DNA of 17,371 bases, taken from contig CAMOKL010000026.1 in assembly GCA_946617655.1 (NCBI GenBank), positions 1 to 17,371 on the forward strand. Reading direction: 5' to 3'. Position numbers and translations under genes: made by a program. Position 1 is the first letter of the stretch, and the number at the start of each line of letters is the position of its first letter. The notes beneath the pieces were generated by a model. That model had not been told where the DNA came from. It saw only the letters and a list, made by a program, of their open reading frames with translations, and did not search any database. This document shows, piece by piece, positions 1 to 5,827 of this stretch. Source of the DNA: Anaeroplasma sp902783745 (lineage in GTDB: Bacteria > Bacillota_I > Bacilli_A > Acholeplasmatales > Anaeroplasmataceae).

Positions 1-1
1 T

Positions 2-178
2 AAAAGAACGGCAGTAATATTTGCTAATCATTATTTAATAAGTCATGGTAAAGGATTAATAGTAATACCAGCAGAATTAGTTTCTGATTATAAAAAACTA
101 TTAATTGATTATTATGAAGATAAAAATAATGATATTAAGGCATTTTTAAAAGATAAGTGCTATACACCACTAAGATGA
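2..178 (+). CDS. Fic/DOC family protein, C-terminal fragment
   Basis: An open frame enters from the left edge and ends at TGA 176-178, giving 58 visible residues. It opens with KRTAVIFANHYL, which matches the end of the Fic active-site motif HPFxxGN(K/R)RTA and the helix after it. The catalytic histidine would lie just outside the window. Fic proteins usually transfer AMP or another nucleotide from a nucleotide donor onto a hydroxyl side chain of a target protein, and bacterial Fic proteins often act in toxin-antitoxin pairs. The tail (IPAELVSDYKKLLIDYYE, then a KCYTPL ending) resembles the C-terminal end of small Fic proteins. The family call is from motif memory. Substrate and partner cannot be seen. 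Confidence 0.75.
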   Translation, partial: KRTAVIFANHYLISHGKGLIVIPAELVSDYKKLLIDYYEDKNNDIKAFLKDKCYTPLR

Positions 179-235
179 AATTAATAGATGGTTATTTTTT
201 TTGTTTAAAATATTAAAAAATGTGTTTTTAATTCT

Positions 236-475
236 CTGGAAAATTAAAAAGCCACTGATGAGCGATTTTTGAAGCGGTCTTAAAATGTCCTAATAGGTGC
301 AAATTAGACAGGAAAATTGTATTATTTGGTGTCCGTAAGGAGTCCGGAGCTCAATAAAAGCGGCGTAGTTATGCGGTTTTGTCAATAGATGTACTATCTA
401 AGCGTTAATTGTTTGATTATTATAATTGCAAAGAAAAAGATATTAAGCAGGACTTCTCACCCTGCTTTTTATTTT
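236..475 (+). ncRNA. Candidate structured RNA of unknown class
   Basis: This non-coding stretch is clearly richer in G and C than its flanks and has no open frame of note. It contains local hairpins: TGTC(C)TAAT at 286-294 with ATTAGACA at 303-310, TCCG at 332-335 with CGGA at 345-348, and TAGAT/ATCTA around 387-401. It ends in the terminator at 446-471. TAAAAAGC near 245-252 can also pair with GCTTTTTA near 464-471, which would close the whole molecule. In AT-rich genomes GC-rich intergenic islands are often functional RNAs. I compared it by eye with RNase P, tmRNA, SRP RNA, 6S and common riboswitches and found no match. It could also be the 3' UTR of the Fic gene. The borders are approximate. 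Confidence 0.4.
446..473 (+). terminator. Rho-independent terminator
   Basis: AGCAGG and CCTGCT form a 6-bp stem around the loop ACTTCTCAC, followed by TTTTTATTTT. It closes the transcript that covers the GC-richer stretch upstream. Confidence 0.7.
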
Positions 476-573
476 GCAGAAAACTATTCAAAAATTCCAC
501 TATTTTGAAAAAGTGGGAAAAATGAAACAAAAACTTTCAAAACACCGATTTTATATTTAAAGAATAAAAAAAA

Positions 574-616
574 TATGATAAAATCATTTTTGAAATTAAT
601 TTAATTACTAAGGAGA
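574..616 (+). promoter_or_regulatory. Putative -10 box and RBS of the lipoprotein gene
   Basis: TATGAT at 574-579 is a fair -10 box. No good -35 hexamer lies 16-18 nt upstream (the best is TTATAT). AAGGAG near 610-615 and GGGGAG just before the ATG at 626 give a purine-rich ribosome site. Confidence 0.4.
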
Positions 617-625
617 TGGGGAGAA

Positions 626-3268
626 ATGAGAAAAATAGGGGCATTTTTATCTTTTGTCTTTGTGTTCACTATGATATTGTTTGCAACATCATGTAGTGGA
701 AAGAAAGACTTTAAGATTATGTTTACTGACTATGATGGTACTGTTTTATATACAGAACAGGTTAATAAGGGTGATATGCCATCATATCCTTTAGCTGAGC
801 CTACAAGAAAAGCTGATGAAGATTATACATATACTTTTTCTGAATGGTGGCCAACTATTGAAAAAGCAACAGAGGATAAGATTTATCAAGCTTATTATAA
901 AAAGACATTAAAGCAAGAATATACAATTACATTTAAGAATTATGATGGTAAGGTTTTAGAAACTCAAACTGTAAAGGAAGGGAATATTCCAACTTATCAG
1001 GGAACAACTCCAAAAAAGCCACATGATGAATATAATAGATATTTATTTAATGATTGGAATCCTAGCATAACAAAGGTAACTGGTAATGCTACATACACTG
1101 CCACATACACTTCATGTGCTTTAGATAAATATTTAGTTACTTTCGCATATGAGGATAATACTTTAATAAAAGCATATCAGGTTGCATCAGGTGATATGGC
1201 ATATTATGATGGTGATGAACCTACAATGGAGAATAGTGATGAATCTAAGTATAAATTCATTGGTTGGAATCCCAAGCTATCAATTGTTACTGAAGATGTA
1301 ATTTATACTGCACAATTTATGGCAGAACCACTAGACTATACTGTAATTATTAATACTGATGGTGGTGAAAGATTATCAGGTGATATGGTTAATACATTTA
1401 AAACTGATAAGCTAGAAGCTAATCAATTCTATTATGATATAGTTAAAGATAATTATAAATTTGCTGGTTGGGCATATGGTGATATCATGCTATTTGATGA
1501 GAATGGAAATACTTTAGTTGATTTAGATGAAATTGAATTTAAATCTAATATTTCTATTACTGCAAAATATAAAGAAGAAGCATATATTGATATTACTTAT
1601 GTAGCTTATAATGGAGTAAATAATCAGATTTTAGATTATTATAAGACTCTACCTTCTAAGTATGGTAGTGGCGATACTTCATCATTTTATAAATGGAATT
1701 CTATTGCATATATAGATTCATATATAAGAACAGATTATTCAAGCTATTGTAGATTTGATGGTTGGTATGAAGATGGAGTTTTAATTTCAGAAAATCAAAG
1801 GTTAGATTATTATTTATTTGAAGAAGATGTTCAATTAGAATGTAGATTTACTGTTAAAGCATATAGTCTTGAGGTTAAATCAAATAATAATGAATCAGGC
1901 GAAATAATGGTTAAGAATTATTCTGATTGGTGTGATTCTTATAAGGATACTTACTATTATGGTGAAAAGATAATTGTTGTCGCAAAAACTTTATCAAGTA
2001 GAAAATTCTTAGGTTGGTATGATGCTTGGGGCACAAATGTTTCAAAAGATGAATACTTGGTAGTAGAAGTCGGTGAATCATATAAATTAACTGCAAAATG
2101 GGATTATTTTGAAATTAAATATCAATGTGCTCCAGGAACAGAAAATGAGAATAATCCAACATATTACACATCAAGTACTCCAAATATTATATTAGCTGAG
2201 CCTACAAGATATCCATTTGGATTATCATTTGTAAAATGGGTTGATGATTATTACCATGAAATCACTGAAATTGATACATCTGAATTAGAAAATTTAACTA
2301 TTGGTGCAATTTTTGAGAAAGATCCTGATTTCAATTTTGATTTAACACGACCTAATACAGTTGTAGACGCAATAATTCCTTCTAAGGGTATTACTGAAAT
2401 AGATGCAAATGCCTTTAGTGATTGTCTAAACCTTAAATCAGTATTAATTCCTTTAAGTATTAATATAGTTGGTAAGAATGCATTCTTAGGCTGTAATCAA
2501 TTAGCTAAGGTATATTATGATGGTACAATAGAAGATTGGTTAAAAATTTCATTTGGAAATGAATATTCTAACCCAATGTATTATGCAACTGAATTCTATT
2601 TATTAGATGCAAATGGTACAGTTACATATAATAATAAGAAATATAGCTTATTAAATGCAATTACAATTACAAATACAAAATCTGTTGGAAACTACCAATT
2701 TGTTGGCTTTAATGGCTTAACATCAATTACATTAGATGAAAATATTCAATCATTTGGAAAGGGTGTATTTATTGATTCAAGCATTTCAAGCCTATATTAT
2801 AATGGTACATTAGAAGATTGGTGTGGTATTACATTTGAGAGTCTTACTTCAAACCCAATGATTGTTTCAAATAATATTTATTTCTTTGATGAAGATGGAA
2901 CAGTTACACATGATGAAAATAAATATAGTGTAATAGAAACTTTAACATTACCAGAAAATTTAGTTACTGTTAATGCATACGCATTTGCAGGATGCAAATC
3001 TATAAAAACTCTTATATTAAATGAAAATCTTAAAACTATAAGCGATTCTGCATTCTATAGCTGTACAAGCTTAGAAAAAGTAACATTTAATGTAAGATTA
3101 TCTATAATTGGAAAAGAGGCATTTGCAGAATGTAGCTCTTTAACAGTTCTAGATCATAGTAAACATGTAAAGAGCCTATGGAAGTGGATGTCTTTAGGTG
3201 AAGATTGGAATAGAAATGTTCCTGCAACTAAAATTATTTTCTCAGATGGTTCAATTTCATTAGAATAA
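626..3268 (+). CDS. Surface lipoprotein with InlB-type beta repeats and BspA-like LRRs
   Basis: This 880-residue protein has a signal peptide (MRK, a hydrophobic stretch, then lipobox ATSC with Cys23), so it should be lipid-anchored outside the membrane. Residues about 28-590 hold repeats of the form YxITFKNYDGKVLETQxVKxGxxP ... FxxWxPxxxxVTxxxTYTAxY, typical of the InlB beta-repeat (Listeria-Bacteroides repeat) family. Residues about 600-870 hold BspA/TpLRR-type units (ITEIDANAF, SVLIP, IGKNAFLGC). Two long units share the block YY(D/N)GT(I/L)EDW and end in DGTVT plus a KYS tail. There is no LPXTG or C-terminal membrane segment. It is followed directly by a terminator and stands alone. The likely role is adhesion or surface binding, inferred from the families. 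The ligand is unknown. Confidence 0.9.
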   Translation: MRKIGAFLSFVFVFTMILFATSCSGKKDFKIMFTDYDGTVLYTEQVNKGDMPSYPLAEPTRKADEDYTYTFSEWWPTIEKATEDKIYQAYYKKTLKQEYTITFKNYDGKVLETQTVKEGNIPTYQGTTPKKPHDEYNRYLFNDWNPSITKVTGNATYTATYTSCALDKYLVTFAYEDNTLIKAYQVASGDMAYYDGDEPTMENSDESKYKFIGWNPKLSIVTEDVIYTAQFMAEPLDYTVIINTDGGERLSGDMVNTFKTDKLEANQFYYDIVKDNYKFAGWAYGDIMLFDENGNTLVDLDEIEFKSNISITAKYKEEAYIDITYVAYNGVNNQILDYYKTLPSKYGSGDTSSFYKWNSIAYIDSYIRTDYSSYCRFDGWYEDGVLISENQRLDYYLFEEDVQLECRFTVKAYSLEVKSNNNESGEIMVKNYSDWCDSYKDTYYYGEKIIVVAKTLSSRKFLGWYDAWGTNVSKDEYLVVEVGESYKLTAKWDYFEIKYQCAPGTENENNPTYYTSSTPNIILAEPTRYPFGLSFVKWVDDYYHEITEIDTSELENLTIGAIFEKDPDFNFDLTRPNTVVDAIIPSKGITEIDANAFSDCLNLKSVLIPLSINIVGKNAFLGCNQLAKVYYDGTIEDWLKISFGNEYSNPMYYATEFYLLDANGTVTYNNKKYSLLNAITITNTKSVGNYQFVGFNGLTSITLDENIQSFGKGVFIDSSISSLYYNGTLEDWCGITFESLTSNPMIVSNNIYFFDEDGTVTHDENKYSVIETLTLPENLVTVNAYAFAGCKSIKTLILNENLKTISDSAFYSCTSLEKVTFNVRLSIIGKEAFAECSSLTVLDHSKHVKSLWKWMSLGEDWNRNVPATKIIFSDGSISLE

Positions 3269-3275
3269 AAACTTA

Positions 3276-3312
3276 AAAACGGAGAATCAAATAATGATAC
3301 TCCGTTTTTTTA
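3276..3312 (+). terminator. Rho-independent terminator after the lipoprotein gene
   Basis: AAAACGGAG at 3276-3284 pairs with CTCCGTTTT at 3300-3308 in a 9-bp stem, followed by more T residues. Confidence 0.9.
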
Positions 3313-3318
3313 TGTCAT

Positions 3319-3471
3319 GCCATTGTTAATTCTATAGGTAATTTCTTTCATTATGATATGTATGGTAGCTATTTAGCAAGCTCTATCACAAGCGCTATAA
3401 TGATTATAATTTCATTACTACTTATTTATTTTTTCAAATACAAAAAAAGAAAATTAGAAGTAGAAGAATAA
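3319..3471 (+). pseudogene. C-terminal remnant of a membrane protein
   Basis: A frame without a start codon reads through a hydrophobic segment (SAIMIIISLLLIYFF) into a basic and acidic tail (KYKKRKLEVEE) and ends at TAA 3469-3471. It has no upstream RBS and begins immediately after the lipoprotein terminator. A terminal transmembrane helix with a positively charged cytoplasmic tail is a normal end for a permease or other polytopic protein, so this is probably the last 50 or so codons of a gene whose front is gone. The family is not recognisable. A chance open frame in AT-rich DNA is possible but less likely given the well-formed helix and charge pattern. Confidence 0.45.
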
Positions 3472-3664
3472 AAAAGAGTTTTAAGTTATTTTTATCTAGT
3501 AAGAATTTTATCCTTTCAGACGCTAGAAATGGGGAATTTTATTTAATGTTATTAAGTTGTTTATGATTTTTTATCAGCTGATTATTATTAAAATCATTTA
3601 CATAATTATTTAATATTTTACAGATATAATTATTTGTACTTCTCTCATCTAGTTCAGCTATTTT

Positions 3665-3751
3665 AATCCAAACTTGCGGTTTATTTCAATCCAAACTTGC
3701 GGTTTATTTCAATCCAAACTTGCGGTTTATTTCAATCCAAACTTGCGGTTT
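3665..3751 (+). repeat. Tandem repeat, 23-bp unit, 3 full copies plus 18 bp
   Basis: Units start at 3665, 3688, 3711 and 3734. Each contains AATCCAAACTTGCGGTTT and is joined to the next by ATTTC. Copies are identical by eye, which suggests recent expansion. The core AAAC-TTGCG-GTTT is a short inverted repeat, as expected of a protein-binding site. The TTGCGG of the last unit also serves as the likely -35 box of the ATPase promoter. Confidence 0.95.
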
Positions 3752-3771
3752 TGTGAATTGCAATGTATAAT
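3743..3771 (+). promoter_or_regulatory. Promoter of the AAA ATPase gene
   Basis: A -35 TTGCGG at 3743-3748, a 17-nt spacer and -10 TATAAT at 3766-3771. The -35 lies inside the last 23-bp tandem unit, so anything that binds the repeats would compete with or recruit RNA polymerase. The start codon at 3797 leaves a leader of about 20 nt. Confidence 0.65.
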
Positions 3772-3796
3772 AAATATGGAAAGTAGGTCGTAGTTT

Positions 3797-5089
3797 ATGA
3801 AAGAATATATTGATAGATTATTTGATAAAGAATTAGATTTTTATTTAAAAACTACTGGAGCTGTATTAGTGGTAGGGCCAAAATGGTGCGGAAAATCAAC
3901 AACATGCAAGCGACACGCTAAAACTATAGTTGATTTACTTAAAACTTCAACAAGGGAACAATATATTTCTTTGGCTAAAACAGCGCCTGAATCATTTTTG
4001 AACTTAGGAGAAAAGCCTGAATTAATTGATGAGTGGCAAATTGTTTCTTTTATATGGAACCCTTTAAAAGAGCAAGTGGATACTAATGGTGAATTTGGCC
4101 AATATATATTAACTGGTAGCGTAACTGATAAGACTGTCGATGAAGATAAAACTGGTAGTGTGAAAGAGAAACATACTGGAACTGGAAGAATAATAAAAAA
4201 AATAATGAGGACACTATCTTTGTATGAAAGTGGAGATAGTAATGGTAAAGTTTCATTATATGATTTAAAAAATGGTATATTTAAACCAGCAACATCAGAT
4301 AAGGACATTAACGATTATGCTTTTTTTATTTGTAGAGGTGGTTGGCCACTTGCAATTAATGTTGAAAAAGATGTTGCATTACAACAAGCTAAGAACTATT
4401 ATAGTGGTTTAGTTAGTGAGGATGTTTTTTCGATTAAAGATTTACCATTAAGAAAAGATGAGCAACGTGCTAGAAAGCTACTTCGCTCATATTCTAGATG
4501 TATTTCATCTGAAGCTTCAAATGAATCAATAAAGGCAGATTTAAGTCAAAATGGTGACTCAATTGATAAAGATACATTTGTTAAATATATGTTAGTCCTT
4601 CAAAGATTATATGTAGTAGAAGAATTAGAGGCATGGAATCCTAATTTAAGAAGTAAAACTGCAATCAGAGAGAAGAATACTCGTCATTTTGTTGATCCTT
4701 CAATCGCAACAGCTGCACTTGGTGTAGGGCCATCAGGACTTTTTTCAGATATGAAAACTTTTGGATTGTTATTTGAATCTCTTGTAGTAAGGGATTTGAG
4801 AATATATTGTGATACATTAAATGCGAAGGTATACCATTACCGTGATAAATTAGATAGAGAAGCTGATGCTGTAATTCAATTTGAAGATGGTGACTGGGCT
4901 TTGATTGAAGTTAAACTTGGCGATGATGAAGATGTTAATTTGGCTGCTCAAAAATTAATTGAGTTAGCAAATGACATTAATATGGAAAACAAACCTCCAG
5001 TATTTTTAATGGTTATTACTAAAGGTTCATTAGCATATAAAAGAGAAGATGGAGTGTATGTTGTTCCACTTGCATGTTTAAAAAATTAA
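3797..5089 (+). CDS. AAA ATPase with DUF4143 / PD-(D/E)XK-like C-terminus
   Basis: This 430-residue protein has Walker A GPKWCGKST at 27-35 and a Walker B-like LIDEWQ with D78 and E79. This is the AAA_14 type of ATP-binding domain, followed by the DUF4143 region. Near the C-terminus are EADAVI (D357) and IEVK (E371, K373), spaced like the D...ExK active site of restriction-endonuclease-fold domains. The ending VYVVPLACLKN is usual for this family, so the gene is complete. Such proteins are common, variable accessory genes. Their function is not settled, and DNA handling or defence is inference. It is transcribed alone from a promoter carrying tandem 23-bp repeats, and a diverged copy of that promoter region lies 2.1 kb downstream. 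Confidence 0.85.
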   Translation: MKEYIDRLFDKELDFYLKTTGAVLVVGPKWCGKSTTCKRHAKTIVDLLKTSTREQYISLAKTAPESFLNLGEKPELIDEWQIVSFIWNPLKEQVDTNGEFGQYILTGSVTDKTVDEDKTGSVKEKHTGTGRIIKKIMRTLSLYESGDSNGKVSLYDLKNGIFKPATSDKDINDYAFFICRGGWPLAINVEKDVALQQAKNYYSGLVSEDVFSIKDLPLRKDEQRARKLLRSYSRCISSEASNESIKADLSQNGDSIDKDTFVKYMLVLQRLYVVEELEAWNPNLRSKTAIREKNTRHFVDPSIATAALGVGPSGLFSDMKTFGLLFESLVVRDLRIYCDTLNAKVYHYRDKLDREADAVIQFEDGDWALIEVKLGDDEDVNLAAQKLIELANDINMENKPPVFLMVITKGSLAYKREDGVYVVPLACLKN

Positions 5090-5103
5090 ATACTGCTGTT
5101 ATA

Positions 5104-5133
5104 TATACTCTAGAGTATAATACTTATGAGTAT
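5104..5133. promoter_or_regulatory. Palindromic operator-like sites over a -10 box
   Basis: TATACTCTAGAGTATA at 5104-5119 is a perfect 16-bp palindrome. It is followed by a second, looser one, ATACT-TATG-AGTAT at 5120-5133. TATAAT at 5116-5121 overlaps the first. This is the expected look of an autoregulated promoter in front of the truncated ATPase gene that follows. Confidence 0.5.
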
Positions 5134-5148
5134 AAAGAAGTGATTTAT

Positions 5149-5258
5149 GTGTTCTACGGTAGAAAGCAGGAATTAAAAACCTTAGAAAAAGAATACTTAA
5201 AGAAAAATTCATTATGTTCTATATATGGTGCAAGAAGAATAGCAAAAAACATCATCTC
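5149..5258 (+). pseudogene. Truncated AAA ATPase (ATPase_2 type), N-terminal remnant
   Basis: From GTG at 5149, with AAAGAAG upstream, the frame reads VFYGRKQELKTLEKEYL and, after a short gap, SIYGARRI. This matches the start of the archaeal-type ATPase family (PF01637), which runs [M/V]F.GR..EL..L ... YGRRR.GKT. The P-loop is broken here: IAKN stands where IGKT is expected. The rest of the protein (normally over 400 residues) is missing. The frame continues by chance to 5412. It belongs to a different ATPase subfamily from the intact gene just upstream, so this is a second accessory gene lost by deletion, not a tandem copy. Confidence 0.6.
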
Positions 5259-5293
5259 ACCTTACTTTTTGTTTACACATACTGTTGTAATAA

Positions 5294-5320
5294 CACTGAC
5301 AATATGTCAAAATGTCAGTG
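5294..5320. promoter_or_regulatory. Inverted repeat upstream of the AbiEi-like fragment
   Basis: CACTGACA at 5294-5301 is the exact complement of TGTCAGTG at 5313-5320, with a further TGTCA between them (5305-5309). It sits just before the RBS and ATG at 5331. AbiEi-type antitoxins are known to repress their own promoters by binding inverted repeats, so an autoregulatory operator is likely if the gene assignment is right. Confidence 0.5.
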
Positions 5321-5330
5321 CGAAAGGAAC

Positions 5331-5412
5331 AATGATTATGAAGCTAGAAGATATAATTAACCTTGCAAATCAAAGAGTCGTGATTAGCACAGAACATTTG
5401 AATAGGAGATAA
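5331..5412 (+). pseudogene. AbiEi-like antitoxin, N-terminal remnant
   Basis: ATG at 5331, preceded by GAAAGGA, opens a short frame MIMKLEDIINLANQRVVIST and ends at TAA after EHLNRR, about 26 codons. The opening resembles the N-terminal winged-helix region of AbiEi-family antitoxins of type IV abortive-infection systems (pattern KLE.II.LA....GV.(T/S)T..). The rest of that gene and the AbiEii nucleotidyltransferase toxin are absent. The intact upstream operator and RBS with an abrupt end suggest a deletion after about codon 25. The similarity is short, so the family call is tentative. Confidence 0.4.
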
Positions 5413-5432
5413 TAAGCGATGTTTTTAATTAA

Positions 5433-5471
5433 ACGTTCGGAGGAAACAATGAACGTATAGTGTGATGAGGT
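5433..5471 (+). promoter_or_regulatory. Leader hairpin, 3-codon mini-ORF and toxin RBS
   Basis: ACGTTC at 5433-5438 pairs with GAACGT at 5451-5456, holding the strong ribosome site GGAGG (5439-5443) in the loop. That site serves a mini-ORF ATG AAC GTA TAG at 5449-5460. The next ribosome site, GAGGT at 5467-5471, lies six bases before the ATG of the hydrophobic peptide. A leader peptide feeding ribosomes to a small toxin ORF is known from hok/mok. Here the arrangement is seen but its role is inferred. Confidence 0.5.
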
Positions 5472-5477
5472 AATCCA

Positions 5478-5555
5478 ATGGAATATTTGATTATCCTCGT
5501 GATTGTATTATTTATACTTCACAAGGACGATCATGAGGACACTTCTAAGAAGTAG
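5478..5555 (+). CDS. Small hydrophobic peptide, putative type I toxin
   Basis: A 25-residue ORF (ATG 5478, TAG 5553-5555) encodes one membrane-spanning stretch, MEYLIILVIVLFIL, followed by the charged tail HKDDHEDTSKK. This is the size and layout of type I toxins such as Fst, TxpA and BsrG, which insert in the membrane. A good RBS (GAGGT, 6-nt spacing) precedes it. It is followed 39 bp later by a two-way terminator, and a strong promoter facing back toward it lies just beyond. Base composition is higher in GC than its neighbours, consistent with transfer. I do not know this exact peptide. The assignment rests on layout, not on a match. Confidence 0.6.
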   Translation: MEYLIILVIVLFILHKDDHEDTSKK

Positions 5556-5593
5556 CTAAGTCCTTATACATCGATTATTGTTTCAACAAATGA

Positions 5594-5625
5594 GAAAAAG
5601 GAACTGCGCCAACAGTTCCTTTTTC
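5594..5625. terminator. Bidirectional terminator shared by toxin and antisense RNA
   Basis: GAAAAAGGAACTG at 5594-5606 and CAGTTCCTTTTTC at 5613-5625 form a perfect 13-bp stem with a 6-nt loop. T-runs are present in both directions, so transcripts from either side would end here and share the stem sequence. Confidence 0.9.
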
Positions 5626-5650
5626 GTTGTTGTGTCCTCACACATCAATT
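5594..5650 (-). ncRNA. Putative antisense RNA (antitoxin) about 57 nt
   Basis: The promoter read on the minus strand at 5684-5657 would start RNA near 5650 and end at the shared terminator. The product would be about 57 nt and complementary to the 3' end of the toxin mRNA over the terminator stem-loop. This resembles RNA II of the pAD1 par locus (about 66 nt, convergent, sharing a bidirectional terminator) and the 3'-overlapping antisense RNAs RatA and SR4. No protein frame is present in it. Expression is inferred from the promoter and terminator only. Confidence 0.5.
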
Positions 5651-5656
5651 ACGTAT

Positions 5657-5684
5657 ATTATAACAAATTTTTTTTAGTTGAAAA
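5657..5684 (-). promoter_or_regulatory. Antisense promoter facing the toxin gene
   Basis: Read on the minus strand: -35 TTTTCA (5684-5679), a 16-nt spacer, and TGT before a perfect TATAAT (5662-5657), so an extended -10. Confidence 0.65.
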
Positions 5685-5689
5685 ATATG

Positions 5690-5827
5690 AAAATCATTTA
5701 CATGGTTATTTAATATTTGGCATATATAATTATTTGCACTTCTCAAATCTAGTTCAGCTATTTTAATCCAAACTTGCGGTTTTGTGAATTGCGATATAAT
5801 AAATATGGAAATTAGGCCTTAGTTTAT
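5690..5827 (+). repeat. Direct repeat copy B, orphan promoter copy
   Basis: Diverged copy of 3590-3798 with only one 23-bp unit (5765-5782). It keeps TTGCGG at 5774-5779 and TATAAT at 5795-5800, but the spacer is 15 nt because two bases before the -10 are missing, so the promoter is probably weak. No ATPase follows. The repeat runs into the stop codon of the tetR-like gene on the other strand (TAA complement at 5824-5826). Any activity would run antisense to that gene. Confidence 0.85.

Larger units (their letters stand above)
3590..3798 (+). repeat. Direct repeat copy A, promoter region of the AAA ATPase
   Basis: From AAAATCATTTA at 3590 to AGTTTAT ending at 3798 this region is duplicated at 5690-5827. 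The 60 bases at 3601-3660 match 5701-5760 at 52 positions by my count. The two copies differ mainly in the number of 23-bp tandem units (four here, one there) and in a 2-bp deletion near the -10 box of the other copy. Copy A ends at the start codon of the ATPase gene. Confidence 0.9.

Noticed and set aside
245..330. Hammerhead ribozyme suggested by CTGATGAG (about 254-261) and a later GGAAAA
   Set aside because: No stem II of proper size closes between the two core parts, and no NUH cleavage site with stem III could be drawn.
325..350. RNase P-like GGAGTCCGG segment
   Set aside because: The conserved GAGGAAAGTCC context and the other conserved P4 parts are absent.
1911..2096. 61-codon minus-strand frame in the lipoprotein gene
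   Set aside because: Antisense shadow without start signals.
3665..3751. Regularly spaced identical units, CRISPR-like at first sight
   Set aside because: Units are head-to-tail with a constant 5-bp link and no unique spacers, and no cas genes are near. It is a plain tandem repeat.
3841..4308. 155-codon open frame on the minus strand inside the ATPase gene
   Set aside because: It is a shadow of a gene with clear Walker motifs. It has no RBS and an unnatural composition.
5578..5766. 62-codon frame across the toxin terminator and copy B
   Set aside because: It runs through a perfect terminator hairpin and a duplicated promoter region, with no RBS.
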